Assembly: GCA_045863195.1 (NCBI GenBank)
Contig: BTUI01000011.1
Span: 53,038-117,037, forward strand
Length of the DNA: 64,000 bases
Reading direction: 5' to 3'
Source of the DNA: W-Chloroflexi-9 sp045863195
Lineage (GTDB): Bacteria > Chloroflexota > Dehalococcoidia > UBA2979
The notes under the pieces are model-generated. The model did no database searches, was not told the origin of the DNA, and worked only from the letters and a program-made list of their open reading frames with translations. The number at the start of each line of letters is the position of its first letter. The first letter of the stretch is position 1. The translations under genes and the position numbers were made by a program. Of this stretch, positions 51,596 to 60,110 are shown piece after piece.

Positions 51596-52909
51596 GTGAG
51601 AGCGAGTACCGCCCTGGCCCCGTCCACGCACCCCACCGCGTCCGCCGGGCGGATCTTCCACGGCTGGTGGGTCGCCGTGGCCGCGTTCTCCGCCACCTTC
51701 GGCTCGGTCGTGTTCTTCAACCCGGTGCTGGGCGTCTTCGCGCAGTTGCTGGAGGCGGAGTTCGGCTGGCAGCGGTCGGACATTGCCGCGGCGATCTCCC
51801 TCGGTGGTCTCGGGGCGGCGCTGGCGGCACCGGCGACGGGCGCTGTGCTGGACCGCTGGGGCGGCCGCTGGGTGATCGTCGGGGCCTCGATCGGCATGAC
51901 GGCATGCGCGCTGGCGCTGAGCCAGATGTCGGCGCTGTGGCACCTCCTGCTCTTCTACGGCATTGGCCGCGCGCTCTCTGTCGGGGCGATGAGCCCGAGC
52001 GGGATCGTCGCGATCTCCAACTGGTTCATCCGTAAGCGGGCGATGGTGAGTGGCATCGTCGCCGTGGGCCCGCGCATCGGTATGGCGACGTTCCCGGTGG
52101 TGGTCGCCGTGGTGATCGATGTGAGCGGGACGTGGCGCGCGGGCTGGTTCGCCCTCGCCGCGATCGCGCTCAGCATCTCGATCCCCTCGATCCTGTTCAT
52201 GCGACGACGGCCGGAGGACATGGGGCTGCTGCCGGACGGCGACGCCGCACCCGAGCCGGACGAGGACGGGCGCATGCCCGCGGCCGCGGTCGACCGCGAC
52301 TTCACGGTGGGCGAGGCGGTGCGTACGCGCTCGTACTGGATGGTGGGGCTGGGGCTGTCGTTCGTGATGTTCTGCGGCGGCGCCGTGAACTTCCACCAGA
52401 TCCCGCACCTGGTGGACCAGGGGCTGCCGCGCACGCAGGCCGCGCTCGTCGTCACCGTGTTCTCCGGGACGGGCGCGCTCGGCGCGCTCCTCGGCGGTGC
52501 ACTCGCCTCGAGGATCTCCGTGCGCTGGACGATGGTGGTGGCGCTGGCGGGGATGGGCGCGGGCATCCTGCTGCTGATGAACGCGGCGAGCCTCGGCGCG
52601 GGCATCCTGTACGGCGTGTCGTACGGCCTCTTCTTCGGCGCGCAGATCGCGATGGAGCAGGTGGTGTACGCGGACTACTTCGGGCGGCGGGCGCTCGGCA
52701 AGATCCGCGGTTCGTTCCAGCCGGTGCTGCTGGCCGTGAACGCCGCCGGACCGTACGTGGTGGGCGTCTGGTACGACCAGACCGGCTCGTACTCCACCGC
52801 GTTCGCCTCGTTCAGTGTGATGTTCATCCTCGCGAGCGTCGCCGTGGCGTTCGCCCCGTACCCCCGCCCGCCGAGGCGCGACGCGGTGCCGGCTACCGGC
52901 AGAGCGTGA
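51596..52909 (+). CDS. MFS transporter, paralogue of the 6929 gene
   Basis: A 437-aa, twelve-segment carrier. The FHGWWVAVAAF start and YADYFGRRALGKIRG near the end are shared with the 6929-8308 product, so both belong to the oxalate/formate-monocarboxylate type MFS. The substrate is unknown. GTG start. Its 3' end overlaps the convergent lipoprotein gene by 17 bases. Confidence 0.85.
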   Translation: MRASTALAPSTHPTASAGRIFHGWWVAVAAFSATFGSVVFFNPVLGVFAQLLEAEFGWQRSDIAAAISLGGLGAALAAPATGAVLDRWGGRWVIVGASIGMTACALALSQMSALWHLLLFYGIGRALSVGAMSPSGIVAISNWFIRKRAMVSGIVAVGPRIGMATFPVVVAVVIDVSGTWRAGWFALAAIALSISIPSILFMRRRPEDMGLLPDGDAAPEPDEDGRMPAAAVDRDFTVGEAVRTRSYWMVGLGLSFVMFCGGAVNFHQIPHLVDQGLPRTQAALVVTVFSGTGALGALLGGALASRISVRWTMVVALAGMGAGILLLMNAASLGAGILYGVSYGLFFGAQIAMEQVVYADYFGRRALGKIRGSFQPVLLAVNAAGPYVVGVWYDQTGSYSTAFASFSVMFILASVAVAFAPYPRPPRRDAVPATGRA

Positions 52910-54146
52910 ACACCGTGCGCTGCGGCACCGTCGGGCCGTAGTCCCAGAACTGCGTGTACAGCGCCTGGAACGTGCCGAGGTACGACTCCGTGGCCGCGCA
53001 GGCGATCTCCGGCGTGTTCCCCTGGCGGATCGCCTCCCGGTAGATGCTGGCGGCGGCGCCGTGCATGGAGCCCTCGTGCCCGCCGACCGCGCGGTCGAGG
53101 TAGGTGAGCATCCCCGCGGCGTCGCCCGCGCGTAGCGTGGCGAGGGCGGCGCGGAAGTACGAGTACGGGACGAGTTCGGTGCGCTCCGCGGGCTGCCCGG
53201 CCTCGCGCTTCCAGTCGCGCAGCGTGGCGTCCGTGGTCACGTCCACGTAGAGCGCCCGTGCGGCCAGGTAGTCGCCACGCGCGTAGAGGGCGTCCGCGTC
53301 GTTGACGAGGTGGATCAGGAACACGGGGGCGGCGGCCTCCGTGGTCGCCCGGAACTGGAGGCCGCCCCACGCGACGGTCACGACCTTCGGCCGCGCCGGT
53401 CCGGCCGTGGTGCTCGCGGGTGCGCCGCCCTCCATCCGGATCTCGCCGCCCTCGCTCACCTCGAACTCCGCGATCGACTCCACGCTCGCCTCGGGCGCCA
53501 GGTTCAGGACGGTGCCGTTGTGCTGGCTCGCCACGATGAGGTGCGTGCGGCAGACGGAGTCCTCGCACGCCTGCCAGGTGATGACGACATCGTCGAAGCC
53601 GTCGCGGGTGAGGTCGCGGACCTCGCGGACCTGGACCCCGGCCGTGGCGGCGTTCGCGAGGCCGCGCGCGGAGTTGAAGTAGCGGTAGCCAGCCTCCTGG
53701 TCCTCGAAGAACCAGATGTCACCGAGGCCGACGGCGTCGCCGCGTCCGGGGAAGTTCAGGACGTAGAGCCACTCGTCCTTGCCGTCGCCGTCGAAGTCCA
53801 CGGGCAGGCAGCGCGGGCCCTCCTGCTCCTCGGCGAGCCCCCACTCCTTCACGAGTTCGGGCAGGCAGCCGGCGATGTCCGCGCGGCCGCCCGCGAGGTA
53901 CTCGGCGACGGCGATGCCGCCGCCGAACGGGTTCTCCGGGAGCGGGGGGAGCGGGACGGCGCGGGGGGTGGGCGTGGCGAGCGGCGCCGCCTCGGTCGGG
54001 GTGGCGTCGCCGGTGCCGGTGGTGATGCGGATGCCGCCGTCGCTGCCGCAGGCACCCAGCGCGAGGGCGAGGGCGGCGACGAGCGCGACGTGTGCGCGGA
54101 CCGAGGGGAGCCCGACGCGAAGCCGGGTCGAGATGCGCTTCTCCAT
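52893..54146 (-). CDS. Large lipoprotein with FG-GAP-like calcium-binding segments
   Basis: A 417-aa protein. The signal peptide ends in LGACGSDG (lipobox Cys). Residues 95-180 contain DFDGDGKDEW and DLTRDGFDDVV, both FG-GAP/EF-loop-like. The C-terminal 130 residues are helical and TPR-like. The function is unknown, but the layout suggests an outer-face sensor or scaffold. I chose ATG 54146; TACGCT ends eight bases upstream. Confidence 0.7.
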   Translation of the reverse strand: MEKRISTRLRVGLPSVRAHVALVAALALALGACGSDGGIRITTGTGDATPTEAAPLATPTPRAVPLPPLPENPFGGGIAVAEYLAGGRADIAGCLPELVKEWGLAEEQEGPRCLPVDFDGDGKDEWLYVLNFPGRGDAVGLGDIWFFEDQEAGYRYFNSARGLANAATAGVQVREVRDLTRDGFDDVVITWQACEDSVCRTHLIVASQHNGTVLNLAPEASVESIAEFEVSEGGEIRMEGGAPASTTAGPARPKVVTVAWGGLQFRATTEAAAPVFLIHLVNDADALYARGDYLAARALYVDVTTDATLRDWKREAGQPAERTELVPYSYFRAALATLRAGDAAGMLTYLDRAVGGHEGSMHGAAASIYREAIRQGNTPEIACAATESYLGTFQALYTQFWDYGPTVPQRTVFTLCR

Positions 54147-54154
54147 GCGTTCCG

Positions 54155-54160
54155 AGCGTA
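54155..54160 (-). promoter_or_regulatory. Predicted leaderless -10 element (large lipoprotein)
   Basis: TACGCT on the minus strand with eight bases (CGGAACGC) to the ATG. Confidence 0.4.
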
Positions 54161-54218
54161 ACACCCGGGCCGTGGAGCGCCCTCCCGCGATGTTGATACG
54201 GGGAATTGATCAAGTGTC

Positions 54219-54247
54219 TTGACGAGTGCGCGGTTCTGTGGTCTACT
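54219..54247 (+). promoter_or_regulatory. Promoter of aquaporin gene
   Basis: TTGACG (54219-54224), 17 bases, TCTACT (54242-54247). The palindrome TTGATCAA (54206-54213) is just upstream. Confidence 0.55.
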
Positions 54248-54304
54248 TCCCGAATCGCGGTCGTCCCCGTCCTTCGGGGTGGAGGCGACCGGAGGGGGTG
54301 GGGG

Positions 54305-54985
54305 ATGGCCGACACGCTGGACCCACGCACTCTGATTGCAGAGGCGGCCGGTACGTTCACCGTCGTCTTTCTGAGTGCGGGTGCCATCGTCCTGGCGGCC
54401 GGGAACGCCAACATCGGGCTGCTGGAGACCGGTCTGGCCTACGGCTTGGCGGTCGCGGTGGCGACGGCCGCCCTGGGCGGCGTCTCCGGTGGGCACTTCA
54501 ATCCGGCCGTGACGGCCGCGATGTGGGTGACCCGGCGGATCGACTCGGTGGGTGCCGCGGGATACGTGATCGCCCAGCTGGCGGCCGCGATCCTCGCAGC
54601 CCTCCTCCTCACGGCGCTCTACCCGGAAGGGTTGCGCGCCGCGTCCAACCTGGGGACGCCGGCGCTGGGTCCGTCCACGGACCTGCTCCCGGCGGTGGGG
54701 ATCGAGGCGGTCCTCACGTTCTTCGTGGTGCTGGCCGTCTGTGGCGCTGCCGCGACGGGCCAGGCCTCGCAGGCGGGCGGGATCGCCGTCGGCCTGGCGG
54801 TGACGGTGGATGTCCTCGCTGGCGGCCCGCTGACGGGCGCGGCGATGAATCCGGCGAGGGCCTTCGGGCCGGCGCTGGTGTCGGGGACCTGGGACGACCA
54901 CCTGGTGTGGTGGATCGGCCCGCTGGTCGGGGGCGTGGCCGCCGGCCTGCTGTACCACTACGTGTTCGCCGAGGAGGCGAAGTAA
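54305..54985 (+). CDS. Aquaporin / MIP family channel
   Basis: A 226-aa channel with six membrane segments and two half-helices carrying HFNPAVT and AMNPARAFGPAL, the two NPA boxes. It conducts water or small neutral solutes. The residues around the second box look aquaporin-like (no extra aspartate as in glycerol facilitators). GGAGGGGG precedes the ATG. A strong terminator follows about 90 bases downstream. Confidence 0.93.
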   Translation: MADTLDPRTLIAEAAGTFTVVFLSAGAIVLAAGNANIGLLETGLAYGLAVAVATAALGGVSGGHFNPAVTAAMWVTRRIDSVGAAGYVIAQLAAAILAALLLTALYPEGLRAASNLGTPALGPSTDLLPAVGIEAVLTFFVVLAVCGAAATGQASQAGGIAVGLAVTVDVLAGGPLTGAAMNPARAFGPALVSGTWDDHLVWWIGPLVGGVAAGLLYHYVFAEEAK

Positions 54986-55078
54986 GCATCGTTCCCGCGC
55001 GCGGCGTGCCGCGCGAGCGTTTCAGAAGCCTCATCTGTCGAGAAACAATTACCCCCGCCGCACGGCAGATGAAGGTGA

Positions 55079-55104
55079 GAGAGCGGACCGCGAGGTCCGC
55101 TCTC
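55079..55104 (+). terminator. Intrinsic terminator after aquaporin gene
   Basis: GAGAGCGGACC / GGTCCGCTCTC, a perfect 11-base stem with a GCGA tetraloop, then GCTTTG. Confidence 0.8.
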
Positions 55105-55142
55105 GCTTTGTCCGAGGGGTGTCCGAGGGGGATCGCGCTCCG

Positions 55143-55610
55143 CTACCGCAGCCCCGTCGAGCCGTGACCTCCGGCGCCGCGCGCCGTCTCCTCCAGCGAG
55201 TCGACCTCGCGCCAGTCCACCGGCACCAGCCGGCTCACGACCAGCTGCGCGATCCGGTCACCGTCGCGAACCTCGAACGGTGCGGCGTCCGGCAGGCAGT
55301 AGAGCGTCACCATCACCTCGCCGCGGTAGTCCGCGTCCAGCGTGCCGAGGACGGCCATCACGCCCTTTGCGGAGAGCCCGGAGCGCGGCCGGATCTGCAC
55401 GTCCGTCCCCTCCGGCACCGCCATGGCGAACCCGCACGGGATGCGTACCGGCATGGTGCCGACGCTCACCGGAGCATCGAGGCTGGCGTGGAGGTCGTAG
55501 CCGCTCGCCTGGGGCGTCTGGAGCGCGGGGATGCGTGCACCGGGGCGCAGGCGCAGGAACCGGGCATCGAGGGCCCCGGGGGGCGCGTCTCGGTCAGCGG
55601 CGAGCGTCAT
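55143..55610 (-). CDS. dut: dUTP diphosphatase
   Basis: A 155-aa trimeric dUTPase. The five motifs are visible: ASGYDLHA, RPRSGLSAKG, GTLDADYRGEV, GDRIAQLVV and the final GGHGSTG. It removes dUTP to keep uracil out of DNA and supplies dUMP for thymidylate. ATG 55610 fits the usual length; the open frame continues further. Confidence 0.95.
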   Translation of the reverse strand: MTLAADRDAPPGALDARFLRLRPGARIPALQTPQASGYDLHASLDAPVSVGTMPVRIPCGFAMAVPEGTDVQIRPRSGLSAKGVMAVLGTLDADYRGEVMVTLYCLPDAAPFEVRDGDRIAQLVVSRLVPVDWREVDSLEETARGAGGHGSTGLR

Positions 55611-55723
55611 CGGGCGGTGTCCTGTCCTCGTGCCGTCCGAGCGTAGGCGTGCGCGTTCGTGCGGGGCAGGCGTGCATCCACGCGCGTGTCCACGGGTTGC
55701 GCACGTAGCGGCGGGTGGAACGC

Positions 55724-55750
55724 ATGAGCCCCGCACGGGGCGGGGCTCAT
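55724..55750. terminator. Hairpin between ferredoxin and dut genes
   Basis: ATGAGCCCCGC / GCGGGGCTCAT, a perfect 11-base stem with an ACGGG loop, 25 bases past the ferredoxin stop. No T-run is present. Confidence 0.55.
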
Positions 55751-55775
55751 GGCGGTGTCACGAGGACGGGGCGGG

Positions 55776-56282
55776 TTACTCCGCGGCGGCGGCCTTCTTG
55801 AGGCCCTTGCCCTTCTTCGGGGTCAGGATCTCGACCGGGTAGACCTTCTTCTTGAGCATCTCGCGCGGCGGGTCGATGTAGATCGCGTTCCAGCCGCAGG
55901 ACTGCTCGCAGAGGCGGCAACCGACGCACTTCTTCGGGTCGACCGTGGCGATGCCGTAGTAGTCGTGGTGGTTCGGGGCGTCCTGCAGGGAGAGCGCGTC
56001 GAACGGGCAGACGTTGATGCACAGCTCGCAGCCGGAGCCGATGCAGTTCTCCTCCACGATCTTGGAGAGCGGGAGTTCACGCCGCGGGAAGGTGCGGCAG
56101 AGGTCCCCCATCTCGTCGAGGATCGCCTCGGGCGGGCAGACGGCGCCGCAGGCGCCGCAGTCGATGCAGAGTTCCGCGTCGATGATGTGGATCTCGTTGC
56201 GGCGACCGGTGATCGCCTCAACGGGGCACTTCTTGGTGCAGGCGGTGCACCCGATGCAGGTTTCGATGATCTTGTAGGCCAA
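55776..56282 (-). CDS. Four-cluster [4Fe-4S] ferredoxin
   Basis: A 168-aa electron carrier with four motifs: CIGCTACTKKCP, CIDCGACGAVCP, CIGSGCELCINVCP and CVGCRLCEQSCGW. That allows four clusters, more than the usual two. Two of the linkers are long (residues 50-80 and 100-115). The Lys-rich tail follows. Such proteins serve as multi-cluster wires to oxidoreductases; its partner is unknown. A promoter lies at 56322. Confidence 0.9.
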   Translation of the reverse strand: MAYKIIETCIGCTACTKKCPVEAITGRRNEIHIIDAELCIDCGACGAVCPPEAILDEMGDLCRTFPRRELPLSKIVEENCIGSGCELCINVCPFDALSLQDAPNHHDYYGIATVDPKKCVGCRLCEQSCGWNAIYIDPPREMLKKKVYPVEILTPKKGKGLKKAAAAE

Positions 56283-56321
56283 GGAAGCGCCCCTCGGGTC
56301 GACGGCGTCCGGGTTTGACGA

Positions 56322-56350
56322 ACAGTAGCATCGGTGCCCGTGCCGGGCAA
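56322..56350 (-). promoter_or_regulatory. Promoter of the ferredoxin gene
   Basis: On the minus strand TTGCCC (56345-56350), 17 bases, TACTGT (56322-56327), giving a leader of about 35 bases. Confidence 0.5.
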
Positions 56351-56393
56351 TATTCGCGCATCCGTCTTCGCGATTGCGTGACGGCGAGCGGAC

Positions 56394-56771
56394 TCAGTCC
56401 GGCAGCAGCATCCGCGCGAGGTCGTTCACCTGCAGCGGCCTGGGGAGGACCTCCGCCCCCCGCAGCCGGGCGTCCGGGTCGCCCAGCACCAGGAACCGCG
56501 TCTCCGGCGAGAGCGCGCGCACCTGCGCGAACACCGCGGCAGCCTCGTCACCGGTGCTCGGCAGGTCGAGGATGGCCAGGTCGTAGCGCGCGTGGCGCAT
56601 CCAGCGGGCGGCGTAGCCCGCCTCGTGCCCGAGGTCGACCGCGAGGTCCATCTCCTGCAGGAAGAGCGCCAGCGCGACGCCCGTGCGCGGGTCCGGGCTG
56701 ATCACCAGCGCGCTGCCACGTCGGGACATGCCGCTGCTCGCGACGGTGTCGGTCCACTCCCACGGGTTCAT
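56394..56771 (-). CDS. Degenerate response-regulator receiver domain protein
   Basis: A 125-aa receiver-like fold. The phospho-acceptor strand is DLAILDLP, but the first acidic pair is reduced (SPDP) and the conserved lysine is Arg in LPRPL. It may be a pseudo-receiver that binds partners without phosphorylation. The internal ATG before SRRG (15th codon) is a possible alternative start. No kinase is adjacent. Confidence 0.65.
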   Translation of the reverse strand: MNPWEWTDTVASSGMSRRGSALVISPDPRTGVALALFLQEMDLAVDLGHEAGYAARWMRHARYDLAILDLPSTGDEAAAVFAQVRALSPETRFLVLGDPDARLRGAEVLPRPLQVNDLARMLLPD

Positions 56772-56825
56772 CGCGGCTCCTCCCCGTAGTTATCGGCAGG
56801 CCGGGGCCGCTCCGGTAGGCGCTGG

Positions 56826-56831
56826 TAGCAT
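56826..56831 (+). promoter_or_regulatory. Predicted leaderless -10 element (HMA gene)
   Basis: TAGCAT with six bases (GGCGGT) to the ATG at 56838. Confidence 0.5.
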
Positions 56832-56837
56832 GGCGGT

Positions 56838-57161
56838 ATGACCGCGCTGATCCCGTCCCGGTTGCGGCACGCGCCGCGCGTCCGCCTCGCCGGCTCGGCG
56901 GCGGTCACCGATGGTGCGCTGGAGGTCCGCGTCGACGGGCTCGTATGCGGCGTCTGCGCGGCGCGCACCGCGAGCGCGCTCCGGAGCGTCCCGGGCGTGG
57001 AGGCGGCCACGGTCGACCTCGCTGCCGGGCGTGCGAGCGTGCGGCTGCGCGAAGGCGCGGCTCCGGACGAGGCCGCGATGCAGGCGGCGGTGGAGCGCGT
57101 GGTCATTGGGATGGGCGTGCGACGCTGGCTGGAGCGACGGCTGAAGGGGCGTGACACATGA
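56838..57161 (+). CDS. Heavy-metal-associated (HMA) domain protein
   Basis: A 107-aa protein. Residues 26-95 match an HMA fold with GLVCGVCAART (CxxC) as the metal site. It could carry copper or sense metal. The gene overlaps the endonuclease IV gene by four bases. A basic C-terminal helix (RRWLERRLKGRD) may bind an acidic partner. The other HMA gene lies at the opposite end of the window. Confidence 0.8.
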   Translation: MTALIPSRLRHAPRVRLAGSAAVTDGALEVRVDGLVCGVCAARTASALRSVPGVEAATVDLAAGRASVRLREGAAPDEAAMQAAVERVVIGMGVRRWLERRLKGRDT

Positions 57162-58066
57162 CCGGGATCCAGGTGGGCGGCCACGTCTCCTCCTCCGGCG
57201 GCATCTGGAAGGCGATCGAGCGCGCCGTCGCGATCGAGGCGGAGGCGCTGCAGATCTTCGTGAGCGCGCCGCAGACCTGGCGTGCGACGAAGCACACCGC
57301 GGACGCGGTGCGCCAGTTCCGGGAGGCGCATGCCGCCGCCGGCCTCGGCGAGGTGTGGGTACACAACATCTACCTCGCCAACCTCGCCGCCGTGGAGGCG
57401 GAGCAACTGGAGAAGTCGGTCGGCTCCGTGGTGAACGCGATGCGGGTCGCGGAGGAGATCGGTGCCTCCGGCGTGGTACTGCACACCGGGTCGCACCGCG
57501 GCCAGGGGATGGACGCCGTGCGTGACCAGGTGGTCGCCGCCATCGGCCAGATCCTGGCGCAGGCGCCCGGCCAGGCCGTCCTCGCCCTCGAGACGATGGC
57601 GGGGCAGGGCGGCGCGATCGGCACACGCTTCGAGGACCTCGGTGGCCTCATCCGCGCCGTGGGTTCGCCGCGGCTGCGCGTGTGCCTGGACACCTGCCAC
57701 ACCTTCGCCGCCGGGTACGAACTCCGCACGCCCGAGGGCGTCGCCGAGACGATGGCGGAGTTCGACCGCGAGATCGGCCTCGACCTCCTCGCCGTGGTCC
57801 ACGCCAACGACTCGAAGATGCCGATGAGCAGCCAGCGCGACCGTCACGAAAACATCGGCGACGGCCACCTCGGACGCGCCGCGTTCGAGGCGATGTGCGC
57901 GCACCCCGCGTTCCACGGCAAGGCGTTCCTGCTGGAGGTGCCGGGCATCCCGACGGAGGCGTTCCCGAAGGGGGACGGGCCGGACCTGGAGAACATCCAG
58001 CGGCTGAAGGCGATCCGGGACGCGGCCGGCGCGCCCTTGAAGACCCCGGCTAAGGCGAGGCGGTAG
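57158..58066 (+). CDS. nfo: Endonuclease IV (AP endonuclease)
   Basis: A 302-aa Zn-dependent AP endonuclease. The nine metal ligands can be traced through HNIYLANLA, LHTGSH, ALETMAG, LDTCHTFAAG, HANDSK, RHENIGDGHLG and LEVPG. It cuts DNA at abasic sites. ATG at 57158 overlaps the HMA gene (ATGA). A terminator hairpin follows. Confidence 0.95.
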   Translation: MTGIQVGGHVSSSGGIWKAIERAVAIEAEALQIFVSAPQTWRATKHTADAVRQFREAHAAAGLGEVWVHNIYLANLAAVEAEQLEKSVGSVVNAMRVAEEIGASGVVLHTGSHRGQGMDAVRDQVVAAIGQILAQAPGQAVLALETMAGQGGAIGTRFEDLGGLIRAVGSPRLRVCLDTCHTFAAGYELRTPEGVAETMAEFDREIGLDLLAVVHANDSKMPMSSQRDRHENIGDGHLGRAAFEAMCAHPAFHGKAFLLEVPGIPTEAFPKGDGPDLENIQRLKAIRDAAGAPLKTPAKARR

Positions 58067-58084
58067 TCAGCGCCGGGCATGCAA

Positions 58085-58108
58085 ACGGCCCGGCAATCGC
58101 CGGGCCGT
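58085..58108. terminator. Bidirectional hairpin between nfo and the 58130 gene
   Basis: ACGGCCCGGC / GCCGGGCCGT, a perfect 10-base stem with an AATC loop, between convergent genes. Confidence 0.7.
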
Positions 58109-58129
58109 CCTCGCTGGGCGCTGCTCGGA

Positions 58130-58456
58130 CTAGGTGCGGACGCGACGCGGGTGTCCGGCCATCGACCGGAACTCGTCCTCCCAGTGGAGGATCTCGCGGA
58201 CGATGAAGTCGGAGACGGCACCCTCCTGGGTGGGCACCTCCGGGTCGGCGCGGAAGATCTCCATGATCCGCTTGGTCATGGAGTCGTGGTCCATCAGGGC
58301 GTCGCCGGTCTCCTCGCGCACCTTCAGTTCGGTCTGCATGACCAGGTCGCAGAGTTCGGACGGGATGAACCCGCCCAGTTCCTCCGACACCATCTCAGCA
58401 ATCCAGTCAGCGCCCTCTTCCAGGAGCTTCTGGTCGAGGGTCCGCTCATCAGCCAT
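58130..58456 (-). CDS. Conserved-looking small protein of unknown function (108 aa)
   Basis: An acidic helical protein (EEGADWIAEMVSEELGG, LCDLVMQTELKVREETGD) with two Cys-free halves and a late FIVREILHWEDEFR. No family is recognised; a protein-binding role is only a guess. ATG 58456 with GGAGG upstream was preferred over 58486. Confidence 0.7.
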   Translation of the reverse strand: MADERTLDQKLLEEGADWIAEMVSEELGGFIPSELCDLVMQTELKVREETGDALMDHDSMTKRIMEIFRADPEVPTQEGAVSDFIVREILHWEDEFRSMAGHPRRVRT

Positions 58457-58537
58457 GCGGTGATCCTCCCGCTGCATGCGCGCCATCAGACGTGCCGAGG
58501 GTAGTAGACGCCGCCGGGGATGCGCGAGGGGCCGACG

Positions 58538-58945
58538 TTACCCCACCCAGGGCCCCTGCCCGCTGATCCTGGTCACGTCCACGTCCACCCGGACGCGCGG
58601 CTCGTCCGGCCGGTGCGCCGGGTAGGTGTCGCGGCCGAGGTACTTCTTCGCCAGGCCGTCGATCTGCTCCACCGCGCCCTCGTCGATCAGACGCGCGGTG
58701 CCGGCGAAGACGGCGTACTGGCGAGGGTGGTCGGTGTCCTGCACGGAGACCACGATGCGCGGGTCGCGCTCCAGGTTCCGGGTCTTCTTGCGGCCTCGGG
58801 CGGTGTTGAAGGAGACCGTGCCGTCGCGCGCCTCCACCCAGACCAGCGTGACGTGCGGGCTGCCGTCCGGGTTCAGCGTGACGACGTGCGCGTGGACCTG
58901 CTTCGCGAGGAGCGCGAGGGCGGCGTCCGAAAGGGTGATGGGCAT
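58538..58945 (-). CDS. PPOX-class (probably F420-dependent) flavin/deazaflavin oxidoreductase
   Basis: A 135-aa split-barrel protein: HVTLVWVEARDGTVSFNTARGRKKTRNL (in parts) and DPRIVVSVQD. The pattern matches the FDOR-B/PPOX group that often uses F420, suggesting this organism makes F420. The substrate is unknown. A Shine-Dalgarno (AGGTCA) precedes the ATG. Confidence 0.85.
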   Translation of the reverse strand: MPITLSDAALALLAKQVHAHVVTLNPDGSPHVTLVWVEARDGTVSFNTARGRKKTRNLERDPRIVVSVQDTDHPRQYAVFAGTARLIDEGAVEQIDGLAKKYLGRDTYPAHRPDEPRVRVDVDVTRISGQGPWVG

Positions 58946-59035
58946 GGCTTGACCTCGCTCGGCATGCGGCGGGAAGGTGTTGCGGGTGGCTGGGTCGGCT
59001 ACCACCGTACGACATGATCCGCGCGGAGTCCGCCG

Positions 59036-59218
59036 ATGCCCGTCCAGGCCCTGCTGCCCGTCCTGCTCTTCGTCGTCCTGTTCGTCGGGTACTGCCTGAA
59101 CGACTTGCGCTCGGCGGAGGTGCGGCACCTGCCGAAGTGGGCGTGGGCGGTCGCGATCGTCGCCTCCGTGCCGCTCGGCGGCATCGCCTACCTCGCCTTC
59201 GGCCGCCGGGCAGGCTGA
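59036..59218 (+). CDS. Small two-segment membrane protein (PLDc_N type)
   Basis: A 60-aa protein with two membrane segments separated by DLRSAEVRHLPKWAW, the phospholipase D N-terminal (PLDc_N) pattern. In other bacteria it is encoded beside ABC exporter genes, as here: the ATPase gene starts five bases after the stop. Its role may be to regulate or anchor the exporter. CGGAGTCC precedes the ATG. Confidence 0.75.
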   Translation: MPVQALLPVLLFVVLFVGYCLNDLRSAEVRHLPKWAWAVAIVASVPLGGIAYLAFGRRAG

Positions 59219-59222
59219 GGTC

Positions 59223-60110
59223 GTGCCGATGATCGTCGAGACCCGCTCGCTGACGAAGGTGTACGGGGGACGCCCGGCGCTGGACGCGGTGGACCTGCGG
59301 GTCGCCGAGGGCAGCGTGTACGGCCTGGTCGGCCCGAACGGCTCCGGCAAGACCACGCTGCTCTCGATCGTCGCTGGCCTGCGACGCGCCTCGGACGGGT
59401 CGGTCGTGCTGGGAGTGCCGCGTTCGGCGCTGGCGATCCTGCCGGATACGCCCGAGTTCGAGCCCTGGCTCACCGCCTTCGAGGTCGTCGACCTGGCGCG
59501 GGCGCTGGTGAATCCCTCGATCCCGCGCGAGCGCGTGACGGAGGTGCTCGTGGAGGCAGGCCTCCGCGACGCCATCGACCGGCGCGCGGGCGGCTTCTCG
59601 CGCGGGATGCTGCAGCGCCTGGGCGTCGCCTCCACGCTGATTGGTGATCCGGCGCTCATGCTGCTGGACGAGCCCTGCTCCGCGCTCGACCCGATGGGCC
59701 GGCGCGAGGTCCTCGACCTCGTCGCGTCGCAGCGCGGGCAGCGCACGGTCATCTTCTCCAGCCACATCCTGTCGGACGTCCAGGAGGTGTGCGACACCGT
59801 GGGCATCCTCCAGCGCGGCCAGATGATCTTCCAGGGGGCGCTCGCGGATCTGCTGACCGGAGACCGCACGCCCGGCGTGCTGGTGCGCGTGCGCGACGAC
59901 GCCGAAGGCGTCGCTCGCTCGCTCGCCTCGGAGCCGTGGGTCGCCTCGGCGGTCGCGACCGCGCCGGGCGAGGTGCGCGTGGGCGTCCACTCCACGGAGC
60001 AGGCAGAGTCGTTGCTGGCGGGCGCTCTGGCACGCGCCGGGGCACGCGTGGTGAGCGTCCGGCCGGAGGAGGCGTCGCTGGAGCAGGTGTTCCTGGAGAT
60101 GACGAAGTGA
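59223..60110 (+). CDS. ABC exporter ATP-binding protein
   Basis: A 295-aa ATPase with Walker A GPNGSGKTTL, signature GFSRGMLQRLGVAS and Walker B LMLLDEPCSALDP, followed by a C-terminal regulatory part. It belongs to the CcmA/NatA-like exporter group. The GTG start may be replaced by the ATG two codons on. The permease gene overlaps its stop by four bases. Confidence 0.93.
   Translation: MPMIVETRSLTKVYGGRPALDAVDLRVAEGSVYGLVGPNGSGKTTLLSIVAGLRRASDGSVVLGVPRSALAILPDTPEFEPWLTAFEVVDLARALVNPSIPRERVTEVLVEAGLRDAIDRRAGGFSRGMLQRLGVASTLIGDPALMLLDEPCSALDPMGRREVLDLVASQRGQRTVIFSSHILSDVQEVCDTVGILQRGQMIFQGALADLLTGDRTPGVLVRVRDDAEGVARSLASEPWVASAVATAPGEVRVGVHSTEQAESLLAGALARAGARVVSVRPEEASLEQVFLEMTK

Noticed and set aside
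54206..54213. TTGATCAA palindrome as a quorum-sensing (LuxR-type) box
   Set aside because: Too short for a lux box and no LuxR/LuxI genes are present; it may simply be part of the promoter.
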